Position numbers and translations under genes: made by a program. Shown in pieces: positions 1 through 6,704 of a stretch of DNA of 36,351 nt. Below the pieces are notes generated by a model. That model was given only the letters and a program-made list of their open reading frames with translations. It searched no databases and was not told the origin of the DNA. The stretch lies in contig JAWKQN010000009.1 in NCBI GenBank assembly GCA_041390125.1, positions 265,001 through 301,351 of the forward strand, in the 5' to 3' direction. The stretch's first letter is position 1. Each line of letters opens with the position of its first letter. Source of the DNA: Gemmatimonadota bacterium (GTDB lineage Bacteria > Gemmatimonadota > Gemmatimonadetes > Longimicrobiales > Gaopeijiaceae).

Positions 1-103
1 CGTCCACTCTCCACAACCTCGATTGTCAAGCAGCTGTCTGGCCGAAGCCGGTTGGCCCCGGCGGCTTGCCGTCCCCGCAACTGCGTTGATGGCAAGGCCA
101 GAT

Positions 104-132
104 AGTGTAGCCGGGCGCCCAACTCGTGTCAA
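104..132 (-). promoter_or_regulatory. Predicted sigma70-type promoter reading out of the window
   Basis: On the minus strand a perfect -35 TTGACA (132-127) is followed by a 17-nt spacer and a -10 TACACT (109-104, four of six matches). It points leftward, downstream of tRNA-His, so it should serve a gene or stable RNA beyond the left edge. A second TTGACA lies at 29-24 but its -10 region falls at or past the window edge. The target gene is not visible. Confidence 0.5.
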
Positions 133-168
133 CACCCCCGAGATACGGGGCCCGTGCTCACATTCCAG

Positions 169-243
169 GGTGAGCGACCGGACTTGAACCGGCGACCTCC
201 AGGGCCACAACCTGGCGCTCTAACCACCTGAGCTACGCCCACC
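169..243 (-). tRNA. tRNA-His (anticodon GTG)
   Basis: The minus strand folds into a full cloverleaf. The 7-bp acceptor (236-242 with 170-176) contains one G-U pair, and the D arm begins with GCTCAGG. The anticodon loop TTGTGGC (210-204) carries GTG, and the T loop is TTCAAGT. The extra 5' G at position -1 (243) faces C73 (169), the identity feature of tRNA-His. The 3' CCA is not encoded (CTG follows), so it must be added by a nucleotidyltransferase. A candidate promoter lies at 292-319. Confidence 0.97.
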
Positions 244-291
244 AGCATTCGCGGGATGACCCGCGCACCCGACCCTGATCGGGAGCCAGCA

Positions 292-319
292 AAGCTATCG
301 GATCGGAGCCCCGGGTCAA
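292..319 (-). promoter_or_regulatory. Predicted promoter of tRNA-His
   Basis: On the minus strand TTGACC (319-314) is separated by 16 nt from TAGCTT (297-292), placing a start about 40 nt upstream of the tRNA. The -10 region reads TAGCTTTG, which also fits the Bacteroidota-type TAnnTTTG element. Position relative to the tRNA supports it; it has not been tested. Confidence 0.45.
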
Positions 320-544
320 CAGGGGTGAAACGGCTGCGCACCGAGCTGGATCGAGCCGATGCCCTCCCCATCACGACGCCCCTGGCGCGGGTGACCACCT
401 GGAGCGGGGAACGTCGCGATCCAGGGCGAGGGTCGACGGATGATCTCGAGGGCGCTCGGAAACACCGCACGGGTGCGTGCGGCCTCCTGCAGGGCGTTCC
501 CCTCGAGAGACACGGACCTTCAGGGTGAGAGCAGAGGATTGGCT
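320..544. other. Gene-poor spacer
   Basis: Between the tRNA-His promoter and the terminator of the lasso-type gene no reading frame with a convincing ribosome binding site or recognisable protein sequence is visible on either strand. Open frames here look like G+C-driven chance frames (Arg/Pro/Gly-rich, no family resemblance). No RNA gene was recognised. Confidence 0.5.
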
Positions 545-582
545 GGAAAAGGAAAGCCCCGGAGGCCCGAGGGCCTCCGGGG
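545..582 (-). terminator. Intrinsic terminator of the lasso-type precursor gene
   Basis: A perfect 12-nt inverted repeat (557-568 with 571-582) forms a GC-rich hairpin. On the minus strand it is followed by the T-rich tract CTTTCCTTTTCC. It begins 28 nt after the stop codon of the 48-codon gene at 610-756, so that gene appears to be a monocistronic unit. Confidence 0.8.
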
Positions 583-609
583 ACAGTCCTGAACCGGTGT
601 TGCTTGGGG

Positions 610-756
610 CTACGACCGCGTTGGTGCTGGGCAGGTCGTACCTTCCAGTCCGCAACCCGCTCCCCAAACGGCATGGCCGTCGGAGGGGCCGGCGTGTCCG
701 ATGAGCGTGAGCTCACGGAGCGAGCCGAACCGGGTCAAGGTGGGCTTGGCGTACAT
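610..756 (-). CDS. Orphan lasso-peptide-type RiPP precursor (48 aa)
   Basis: This short gene encodes a probable ribosomally made peptide precursor. Residues 2-17 fit the lasso leader signature Y-x2-P-x-L-x3-G-x5-T exactly (Tyr2, Pro5, Leu7, Gly11, Thr17), which is the part bound by the RiPP recognition element of lasso proteases. With the usual Thr at -2, the core would start at Ile19 and Asp26 would be core position 8. If cleavage falls one residue later, the core starts at Gly20 and Asp26 is position 7. Both are allowed macrolactam ring sizes. The tail is long and has two Cys (35, 42) and one Trp (31). The ATG start is chosen because AAGGAGG (769-763) lies 6 nt upstream; an upstream in-frame extension lacks any such site. 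An intrinsic terminator follows. No cyclase, protease or transporter gene is in the window, so maturation would have to be supplied from elsewhere. It could instead serve a different RRE-dependent modification. Confidence 0.78.
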   Translation of the reverse strand: MYAKPTLTRFGSLRELTLIGHAGPSDGHAVWGAGCGLEGTTCPAPTRS

Positions 757-835
757 GGATTGCCTCCTTGGTGTGCGCCTCTGCCCTGTGCCGGGAAAGC
801 ACAGCGGAACAGCAAACTGCTGTCCCAAGCGTATA

Positions 836-864
836 CAGGTACCGTGCCACCGATACCGTGTCAA
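836..864 (-). promoter_or_regulatory. Candidate promoter of the lasso-type gene
   Basis: On the minus strand a perfect TTGACA (864-859) lies about 100 nt upstream of the start codon. Spaced by 17 nt is TACCTG (841-836), a poor -10; a better-looking TATACG (835-830) is 23 nt away. The -35 is convincing, the exact -10 is not. Confidence 0.3.
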
Positions 865-1039
865 CTGTTGCAGGGTCGACACTTACGCGAATCCGCTGCT
901 TATGCGCGCGCCCGCGACGGTGGAGGCACGGGGGGCGGGTCGGCGCTCCGGGGGGTCGGACACAGGGCACCGCAGGGTGCAGACCACCCGCCGGCAGTTT
1001 CCGGTAAATCCCGCGAAGACAATCAGATAAGGGAGGGAA

Positions 1040-1113
1040 CGCGCCCGCCAGGACTCGAACCTGGGACCCTCGGCTTAGAAGGCCGATGCTCTATCCAGCT
1101 GAGCTACGGGCGC
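1040..1113 (-). tRNA. tRNA-Arg (anticodon TCT)
   Basis: The cloverleaf is complete: acceptor 1107-1113 with 1041-1047, D arm GCTCAGCTGGATAGAGC, anticodon loop TTCTAAG with TCT, T arm CCAGG/CCTGG around TTCGAGT. The discriminator is G (1040). No CCA is encoded (TTC follows). It reads AGA/AGG codons, which are rare in such a G+C-rich genome. Confidence 0.97.
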
Positions 1114-1128
1114 CGTACGACGAGGCCA

Positions 1129-1157
1129 AGGTCGGCCCGCGGGCCGGGAGGTGTCAA
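1129..1157 (-). promoter_or_regulatory. Candidate promoter of tRNA-Arg
   Basis: TTGACA (1157-1152) lies 17 nt before CGACCT (1134-1129) on the minus strand, about 15-20 nt upstream of the tRNA. The -35 is perfect and overlaps the TGA stop of the lipoprotein gene that ends at 1154. The -10 is weak, so this is tentative. Confidence 0.3.
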
Positions 1158-1579
1158 CGGCCGGCGGCCCCGGCGCGGCGCAAGGAGAAGCGGCCCCCGA
1201 CCGTGCCGGTGCAATCGGCGACCCGGATCGATCCTTCCAGCCGTGTCCCATCCGGGGTCGCGCGGCCCGTCAGGACCAGTTGCCCGGCGCATCCTTGATC
1301 GTAGGCCAGGCCCAGCGTGAGCCCCCTCCCCGTGATCTCGCCGTCCCCCTGGGCCTCGAGCCGACGCACGAGCCTGAGCGAACCCTCCAGGCGATCTCCC
1401 CGCTGTCGGAGCTCCAGGCGTGCAGGGATCTCCTCGCTCTCGATCTGCACCGTTCCCGCATAGCTGCCCGCAACGGCCATCGCCTCCGGGCGGCCCGTGG
1501 CACAGGCGGACAGACCGAGGAGCAGAAGCAGCCAGAAGAGCCGCGAGGGGTGGGTGGAGCGGGCTGCGAGAGAGGTCAT
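1154..1579 (-). CDS. Small lipoprotein of unknown function
   Basis: Codes for about 141 residues with a lipoprotein signal peptide: a basic N-terminus, a Leu-rich core and the lipobox LSAC about 27 residues in. The mature part is a compact beta-rich sequence with two later Cys that could pair, and alternating polar and hydrophobic stretches suggesting a small beta-barrel or sandwich. I do not recognise a named family. The ATG at 1579 is preferred over an in-frame GTG 15 nt upstream because AGAGG sits just before it. The gene lies downstream of tRNA-Pro and its tandem repeats on the same strand, so readthrough from the tRNA promoter is possible. Confidence 0.72.
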   Translation of the reverse strand: MTSLAARSTHPSRLFWLLLLLGLSACATGRPEAMAVAGSYAGTVQIESEEIPARLELRQRGDRLEGSLRLVRRLEAQGDGEITGRGLTLGLAYDQGCAGQLVLTGRATPDGTRLEGSIRVADCTGTVGGRFSLRRAGAAGR

Positions 1580-1620
1580 GACCGCCTCTACCACGGCTCT
1601 GCCCTCGGGGATCCCGCCGG

Positions 1621-1862
1621 ACGATACCAGCCGGGGCGCCGGGATTGCCTCGACTTCGCTCGGCGATGCCGGCGACCGGCGTTTGAGCTCTGACGATACC
1701 AGTCGGGGCGCCGGGATTGCCTCGGCTTCGCTCGGCGATGCCGGCGACCGGCGTTTGAGCTCTGACGATACCAGTCGGGGCGCCGGGATTGCCTCGGCTT
1801 CGCTCGGCGATGCCGGCGACGGACGTGAGAGCTCTGACGATACCAGTCGGGGCGCCGGGATT
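1621..1862 (-). repeat. 72-bp tandem repeats carrying the 3' end of tRNA-Pro
   Basis: A 26-nt segment equal to the last 16 nt of tRNA-Pro plus the next 10 nt (1837-1862 in the tRNA itself) recurs at 1765-1790, 1693-1718 and 1621-1646, an exact 72-nt period. The 46-nt spacers are nearly identical and contain the small inverted repeat GCCGGTCGCCGGC in the two outer units. The spacer next to the tRNA has diverged at that site. The array fills the gap between the tRNA and the lipoprotein gene. It is too short and too tRNA-like for a CRISPR. The arrangement recalls the repeats downstream of E. coli tyrT, where each unit starts with the tRNA 3' end. Confidence 0.95.
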
Positions 1863-1920
1863 CGAACCCGGGACCTCCTGCTCCCAAAGCAGGCGCGCTA
1901 CCGGACTGCGCCACACCCCG
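1847..1920 (-). tRNA. tRNA-Pro (anticodon TGG)
   Basis: Acceptor CGGGGTG (1920-1914) pairs with CGCCCCG (1854-1848), with one G-U pair. The anticodon loop is TTTGGGA with TGG, and the T arm CCGGG/CCCGG surrounds TTCGAAT. The discriminator is A (1847). CCA is not encoded. A possible -10 TATCTT (1941-1936) with a weak -35 (TGGGTG, 1964-1959) overlaps the end of the pyrophosphatase gene. Its 3' end is the source of the tandem repeats downstream. Confidence 0.97.
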
Positions 1921-1957
1921 TGATACGGACCGGCCAAGATAGCCCCGGCCGCGGGAC

Positions 1958-2581
1958 TCACCCAGGGGCCAGGCGCTCCAGGTGGGCTCGCAGCAGGCGG
2001 AACGCGCGGCCGCGGTGGCTCAGGGCATGCTTCTCCTCCGGGGAGGCCTGGGCGAAGGTGCAGCCGAGCTCGGGAACCTGGAACAGCGGGTCGTAGCCGA
2101 AGCCCCCCTTCCCCGCCGGCTGGGCCAGGATCCGACCGGCGACTTCGCCGCGGAAGGTGATCGGCTCGACCGCCGGTGAAGCCGCGAACGCGGCGACACA
2201 CACGTAGCGGGCGCCCCGTTCGTGGGGAGGCCGACCGGCGAGGCGCTCGAGGAGGTAGCGGTTGTTGGCCTGATCCCGGGGAAGATCCGTCGGCTCCGGG
2301 GCGAACCGCTTGGTGTGCACTCCCGGCGCCCCCGCGAGCGCATCGACCATCAGCCCCGAGTCGTCCGCGACGGTGGGCAGGCCGCTTCGTTGGGCGAACC
2401 ACCGCGCTTTCGACGCTGCGTTCTCCTCGAACGTGGGGAACGGCTCCAGCCCGGCTTCCTCGGACTCCTCGACCAATCCCTCTTCGTCGAGATCGGTGAT
2501 CGTCCACCCGACAGCCCCCGTGAGAATGGCGCGGATCTCGGCGCTCTTGTCCGGGCTCCGCGTGGCCACGAGCAGCCTCAT
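1958..2581 (-). CDS. rdgB: RdgB/HAM1-type non-canonical purine NTP pyrophosphatase
   Basis: Cytosolic house-cleaning enzyme predicted to hydrolyse dITP/ITP and XTP to monophosphates and pyrophosphate, keeping deaminated purines out of nucleic acids. At 207 residues it has normal family length. Visible motifs are FEENAASKA (residues 51-59), VADDSGLMVDAL with the metal-site acidic residues (71-82), GKGGFGYDPLF (158-168) and SHRGRA (188-193). One oddity is the N-terminal nucleotide loop, which reads ATRSPDK where E. coli RdgB has an Asn in place of the Ser. The ATG overlaps the stop of the RNase PH gene (ATGA), so translation is probably coupled. It is the last protein gene of the long operon that begins at mrpE. 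The rph-rdgB pairing is common in bacteria. Confidence 0.93.
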   Translation of the reverse strand: MRLLVATRSPDKSAEIRAILTGAVGWTITDLDEEGLVEESEEAGLEPFPTFEENAASKARWFAQRSGLPTVADDSGLMVDALAGAPGVHTKRFAPEPTDLPRDQANNRYLLERLAGRPPHERGARYVCVAAFAASPAVEPITFRGEVAGRILAQPAGKGGFGYDPLFQVPELGCTFAQASPEEKHALSHRGRAFRLLRAHLERLAPG

Positions 2582-3273
2582 GCGCGGGAGAGCACCTCCC
2601 GCTGGAAGGCGAGGATCCGTTCGATGCCTCCCAGCGCGAGGTCCAGCAGCTCGTCGAGGTCGGAACGCGTGAACGGGAGGCCCTCCGCCGTCCCCTGCAC
2701 TTCCACGAGCCGGCCGCTCTCGGTCGCCACCACGTTCATGTCCACATCCGCGCGTACGTCGAGCGCGTAGTCGAGATCGAGGTGGTGCGTGCCGTCGATC
2801 AGCCCCACGCTGACCGCGGCCACGGCCTCGCGCAGGGGATTCCGGATGACCGCACCGTCTCCCACCAATCCACGACACGCCAATGCGAGCGCAAGGTAGC
2901 CGCCGGTGATGCTGGCCGTGCGGGTTCCCCCATCCGCCTGCAGCACGTCACAGTCGATCGTGATCGTGCGCGGACCCAGTGCGTCCAGGTCCATGACCGA
3001 GCGCAGGGATCGACCGATCAGACGCTGGATCTCCTGCGTGCGTCCGCGGGGCCCGGTCCGCTCCCGCGACGTGCGCCGGTGGGTCGAGCGGGGCAACATG
3101 GAGTACTCCGCCGTCACCCACCCTCCGCCGGCGCGCTCCTTCCAGGACGGTACGCCGTCCTCCACGCTCGCCGTGCACAGGACGCGGGTCCGCCCCGCAC
3201 TCAGGATGCACGACCCCTCGGCGACGGGCGCAGCGTGCAGGTCCACCGAGAGTGGCCGGAGCTCGCGGCTCAT
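2578..3273 (-). CDS. rph: Ribonuclease PH
   Basis: Phosphate-dependent 3'-to-5' exoribonuclease that trims tRNA precursors and other RNAs by phosphorolysis. The 231-residue product is close to usual length. The N-terminal RPLSVDL and the region VLCTASVEDGVPSW match the family, as do the Arg-rich segment around residues 65-90, DGGTRTASITGGYLAL (114-129, phosphate site) and DYALDVRADVDMNVV (168-182, catalytic acidic residues). The start ATG overlaps the TGA of the preceding antiporter gene. There is no clear Shine-Dalgarno, which fits translational coupling. Since several tRNA genes in this window lack an encoded CCA, trimming of their 3' ends is needed before CCA addition. Confidence 0.95.
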   Translation of the reverse strand: MSRELRPLSVDLHAAPVAEGSCILSAGRTRVLCTASVEDGVPSWKERAGGGWVTAEYSMLPRSTHRRTSRERTGPRGRTQEIQRLIGRSLRSVMDLDALGPRTITIDCDVLQADGGTRTASITGGYLALALACRGLVGDGAVIRNPLREAVAAVSVGLIDGTHHLDLDYALDVRADVDMNVVATESGRLVEVQGTAEGLPFTRSDLDELLDLALGGIERILAFQREVLSRA

Positions 3274-4982
3274 GTAGGAGGCCCGACGTAGTAGAACGCC
3301 AGGATGGCCGACAGGAGGATCGCCACCCAGAGCAGCATGCTTCCGGAGGGCCAGGTCCTTGCCAGCGGACCGGTGGGGCCGTGGGTGCGGAAGGAGCGCC
3401 GCAGCACGCCTCGCACCGAACCGACGGCCACAGTGCGGATGGAGCGGTCGACCGCACCCACCGCGCCCCCCACCGACCGGATCACCATCGGACCGAGCTT
3501 CCGGTAGAACCACTCGGCGTCGAGGTTGGTGGACGGGATCTCCGGCGGATACATACCGGCGAACTTCAACGCGACCACGGCCCCCACCGCGAAGAGCAGC
3601 AGCTGGGTCTGCGTGAGGATATGGGTGACGTCGTACGGCGTGTAGTCGACGGCGAACGGCAGGCGCGCGTACAGCAGGCCTGGGAACCACCCGATCACGA
3701 TGCAGAGGGCGGCGCCGATCCCCATGGCCGCCAGCATGTTGACGGGCGGTTCCTTGGCGCGGATCCCCGAATCGTGCGCGAAGAAGGCGAAGAACGGGAT
3801 CTTGATGCCCGCGTGCTCCACCACACCGGCGGAGGCGAAGAGCATGACGAGCCAGATCACGTTCTGATGCTCCTCCAGGAGCGCCGTCATGATCATGGCC
3901 TTGCTGACGAAGCCGTTGAACAGCGGAACGGCGGAGATCGACAGCGCGCCGACGATGCACAGCGCCGTGGTGATGGGCATCGTCTTCCAGAGTCCGCCCA
4001 GCTCCGATGCTTTGGTGGTCCCTGTGACGTGCAGCACGGCTCCCATGGACATGAACAGGAGGCCCTTGAACAGCACGTCGTTGAAGGCGTGGGCGACCGC
4101 CCCATTGATGGACAGCGACGTACCCAGTCCCACGCCCACCACCATGAAGCCGATCTGGTTCATCATCGAGTACGAGAGGACCTTGCGCAGGTCGTTCTCG
4201 ATGACCGCGAAGAAGATGGGGTAGCACGCCATCACCGCCCCGATCCACACCAGCGACTCCGTGCCGGGGAATCCACGCGCCAGCGTGTAGACCGCCACCT
4301 TGGTGGTGAACGCGGAGAGGAAGACCGTACCGGTGGCCGTCCCCTCCGGGTAGGACTCGGTCAGCCACGTGTGGAGCAGCGGGAAGGCGGCCTTCACGCC
4401 GATGCCGAGGAGGATGAGCTTTCCGCCCAGTGACTCCGCGCCGATGAAGTCGAAGGCGATGCTGCCCGTGTCGTGGGCATACACGATGATGCCCGCCAGC
4501 AGGGTCACCCCGGACAGCACCTGGATGATCAGGTAGCGCATCCCGCTGGCGACGGCCGAGTCCTTCCTCCGGGTCCAGATGAGGAAGACGGAGGTGAGTG
4601 CCAGCAGCTCCCAGAAGACGAAGAGGGTGATGAGATCACCCGCGAACACGGCGCCGAGGGCGGACCCCGCGTACAGCACCGCAGACACATGTTGGACGGT
4701 ATCGTGGTCCTCACGCTTCAGGTGGAGCGCGTAGACCAGGCCGATGAACGCCGCGATGTGGAACAGGATGCCGAACAGCATGGAGAGCCGGTCGACACGC
4801 AACGGCATGAGCGCGTAGCCGAGCAGGTCGGCCGACAACACCTGGCCCATCTCCAGCCCGGCCAGGTTCAAGCCGCCGACGACCGGGATCAGGAGCAGAA
4901 GCAGGGTACGCGGGACACCCCGGACGAAGGGGACCAGCAGCGCGCCCAGGAAGAACGGGACGAACGGCGGCAGGCTACCCAT
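3270..4982 (-). CDS. Third MrpD/NuoN-like antiporter subunit
   Basis: Integral membrane proton/cation-translocating subunit, 570 residues with about fourteen or more hydrophobic segments. The hallmark charged residues are present: a Glu in TM5 (LFVFWELLAL) and a Lys in TM7 (GIGVKAAFPLLHTWL), plus a further Lys in the TM8 region (FTTKVAVY). The C-terminal region contains NLDAEWFYRKLGP, typical of MrpD/NuoL-type proteins, and a final transmembrane helix. It is the third antiporter-like protein in the operon. Its start overlaps the upstream small membrane gene by 8 nt and its stop overlaps rph. It is probably part of the same complex as the other Mrp subunits. Whether it moves Na+ or H+ cannot be read from sequence. 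Confidence 0.88.
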   Translation of the reverse strand: MGSLPPFVPFFLGALLVPFVRGVPRTLLLLLIPVVGGLNLAGLEMGQVLSADLLGYALMPLRVDRLSMLFGILFHIAAFIGLVYALHLKREDHDTVQHVSAVLYAGSALGAVFAGDLITLFVFWELLALTSVFLIWTRRKDSAVASGMRYLIIQVLSGVTLLAGIIVYAHDTGSIAFDFIGAESLGGKLILLGIGVKAAFPLLHTWLTESYPEGTATGTVFLSAFTTKVAVYTLARGFPGTESLVWIGAVMACYPIFFAVIENDLRKVLSYSMMNQIGFMVVGVGLGTSLSINGAVAHAFNDVLFKGLLFMSMGAVLHVTGTTKASELGGLWKTMPITTALCIVGALSISAVPLFNGFVSKAMIMTALLEEHQNVIWLVMLFASAGVVEHAGIKIPFFAFFAHDSGIRAKEPPVNMLAAMGIGAALCIVIGWFPGLLYARLPFAVDYTPYDVTHILTQTQLLLFAVGAVVALKFAGMYPPEIPSTNLDAEWFYRKLGPMVIRSVGGAVGAVDRSIRTVAVGSVRGVLRRSFRTHGPTGPLARTWPSGSMLLWVAILLSAILAFYYVGPPT

Positions 4983-5244
4983 CGTAGTAGTCCTCCCCCC
5001 GCATCACGATGCCGCGCAGGACCCGCGACAGGAAGACCAGCACCACGATCCCCACGAACCCCCAGAGCGGATAGAATGCGAAGAGGGGTTCCCAGGGGTG
5101 TTCGGTGTGCCGGTCGACGAAGAACTCCGCCACGACGGAGATGGCGCAGAGCACGAAGAACGCGCCGAGGATCCGTCGCGTCCACACGGGGCCCACGCTC
5201 GACGGGGCATGCTCGTGCCCACCCGCGGCGTTCGGATGACTCAT
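4975..5244 (-). CDS. Small two-helix membrane protein of the Mrp operon
   Basis: An 89-residue protein with a His-containing polar N-terminus, two predicted membrane helices (about residues 24-42 and 60-78) and a C-terminal tail ending RGEDYYDG. I know of unnamed small proteins with a similar ending (basic residue, E-D-Y-Y-D) beside Mrp-type operons, so I infer an accessory or assembly subunit. No function is established. Its ATG overlaps the stop of the preceding subunit (ATGA), and its stop overlaps the next start by 8 nt. This embeds it firmly between two antiporter subunits. Confidence 0.82.
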   Translation of the reverse strand: MSHPNAAGGHEHAPSSVGPVWTRRILGAFFVLCAISVVAEFFVDRHTEHPWEPLFAFYPLWGFVGIVVLVFLSRVLRGIVMRGEDYYDG

Positions 5245-6704
5245 GGACCCACCACCTGCAGCATCAGATCGTAGAAGGGATCGGGGTAGAAGAAGAGCCC
5301 GATGGTCAGAAGTGCGGTCGCCGTCAGCGCGATCAACGAGGGCCACGGAGCCTCGTGGATCCCCTCGTGCCCATGGTGATGGTCGTCGGGCGGCGGCGGC
5401 AGGAAGAACGCGCGGATGGGGATGATCAGCAGGTAGGCCATGGAGAGCAACGAGCTCAACATGAGCACGGCCACGAGCCCGACCTGCCCCGCGTCCAGCG
5501 CGCCCAGCGCCAGGAACCACTTGCTCCACGAGCCGCCCGCGGGAGGCAGCCCGATGATGCTCAAGGACCCGATCAGGAACGCAGCGAACGTGACGGGCAT
5601 GGTGCGCCCCAGCCCGTCCATCTCGCTGATCTCGGTCTTGTGGGCTGCCACCATGATGGCGCCGGCACAGAAGAACAGGGTGATCTTCCCGAAGGCGTGC
5701 ATCACGATGTGCAGCCCGCCACCGACGATCCCCCACCGGGTGGCGAGCATGGCTCCCAACACGATGTAGGAAAGCTGGCTGATGGTGGAGTACGCGAGCC
5801 GCGCCTTGAGATTGTTCTTCGTGAACGCCACCAGCGAGCCCAACAGGATGGTGGCGGCCGCCACCCACATCAGCCACACGCTGGCGCCTTGCGCGTGCAG
5901 GAAGTCGATGCCGAAGACGTACACGCTGATCTTCAGGATCGAGAACACACCCGCCTTCACGACCGCTACCGCATGGAGCAGCGCGCTCACCGGCGTCGGG
6001 GCGACCATGGCCGCCGGCAGCCAACGATGGAAGGGCATGACGGCCGCCTTCCCTACCCCGAACACATAGAGTCCGAGCAGGACCGGCACCACGGCGCTCG
6101 ACACATGACCGGCGAGGATGCCGCCCTCCCGGAAGTCCAACGTGCCCGCCGCCACCCAGGTCCAGGCGATCGCCAGCAGCTGCAGCCCGACCGACGTGCT
6201 GAGCAGGATCCCCAGGTAGACGCGCCCCGCCCTGCGCGCCTCTTCCGAGCCGTGGTGGGTGACCAGCGGGAAGGTCGAGAAGGTCAGGACCTCGTAGAAG
6301 AGGAAGAGCGTGAAGAGGTTGCCGGCGAACGCCACGCCCATGGCGCTCGAGATGGCCAACGCGAAGAAGATGTAGAACCGCGTCTGGTGTTCCTCGTGGT
6401 GACCCCGCATGTACCCGATCGCGTACAGCGAGGTGAGGATCCAGAGCGAGCTGGCCACGAGCGCGAACAACAGCCCGAGCGGCTCGATCTCGAGACGGAG
6501 CGTCAGGCCGGGAGCCACCTCCAGGAGCGTGACGCCCGGGCGCCCGCCGGCGATGACCTCCGGATAGAACCCGACCACCATCCAGAACAGGACGGCCGCC
6601 GTGACCAGCAGAGCCGTCTCGCGCAGGTTGGGCCACCGACCCAGGAGCCCGATGGCGACCGCACCCACGGCGGGGACGATCAGGGGGAGCAGGATCGGGC
6701 TCAC
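5241..6704 (-). CDS. MrpA N-terminal/NuoL-like antiporter subunit
   Basis: Membrane ion-translocating subunit of about 487 residues. The motif FHRWLPAAMVAPTPVSALLH followed by VVKAGVF is the version usual in NuoL and in the N-terminal half of MrpA rather than in MrpD. TM5 has the conserved Glu (FLFYEVLTF) and TM7 the conserved Lys (GVGKAAVMPFH). A His-rich loop (PDDHHHGHEG) sits near the C-terminus. The start is taken as GTG at 6704 because GGGAGGTG lies 6 nt upstream and the codon overlaps the previous stop (GTGA). An ATG at 6725 would add seven residues and a 25-nt overlap. Together with the MrpA-C-like gene at 9070-9609 it may represent a split MrpA. Confidence 0.87.
   Translation of the reverse strand: MSPILLPLIVPAVGAVAIGLLGRWPNLRETALLVTAAVLFWMVVGFYPEVIAGGRPGVTLLEVAPGLTLRLEIEPLGLLFALVASSLWILTSLYAIGYMRGHHEEHQTRFYIFFALAISSAMGVAFAGNLFTLFLFYEVLTFSTFPLVTHHGSEEARRAGRVYLGILLSTSVGLQLLAIAWTWVAAGTLDFREGGILAGHVSSAVVPVLLGLYVFGVGKAAVMPFHRWLPAAMVAPTPVSALLHAVAVVKAGVFSILKISVYVFGIDFLHAQGASVWLMWVAAATILLGSLVAFTKNNLKARLAYSTISQLSYIVLGAMLATRWGIVGGGLHIVMHAFGKITLFFCAGAIMVAAHKTEISEMDGLGRTMPVTFAAFLIGSLSIIGLPPAGGSWSKWFLALGALDAGQVGLVAVLMLSSLLSMAYLLIIPIRAFFLPPPPDDHHHGHEGIHEAPWPSLIALTATALLTIGLFFYPDPFYDLMLQVVGP

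Noticed and set aside
136..150. Terminator after tRNA-His
   Set aside because: Only a 5-bp CCCCG/CGGGG hairpin without a T tract, overlapping the region of the outward promoter; too weak to call.
316..513. 65-codon minus-strand frame beside tRNA-His
   Set aside because: GTG start with weak ribosome site, no family resemblance, and it overlaps the likely tRNA-His promoter.
757..882. N-terminal extension of the lasso-type precursor to 90 residues
   Set aside because: The upstream in-frame ATG has no ribosome site, and the leader signature starts at the second residue after the internal ATG with AAGGAGG.
1621..1862. CRISPR array
   Set aside because: The spacers are nearly identical, the repeat equals a tRNA 3' end, and no cas genes are present.
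1497..2096. Open frames with repeated peptide units across the tRNA-Pro repeats
   Set aside because: The periodic peptide (for example RRPDWYRQSSNAG) is just the 72-bp repeat translated, since 72 is divisible by three; frames run into the tRNA and lack ribosome sites.
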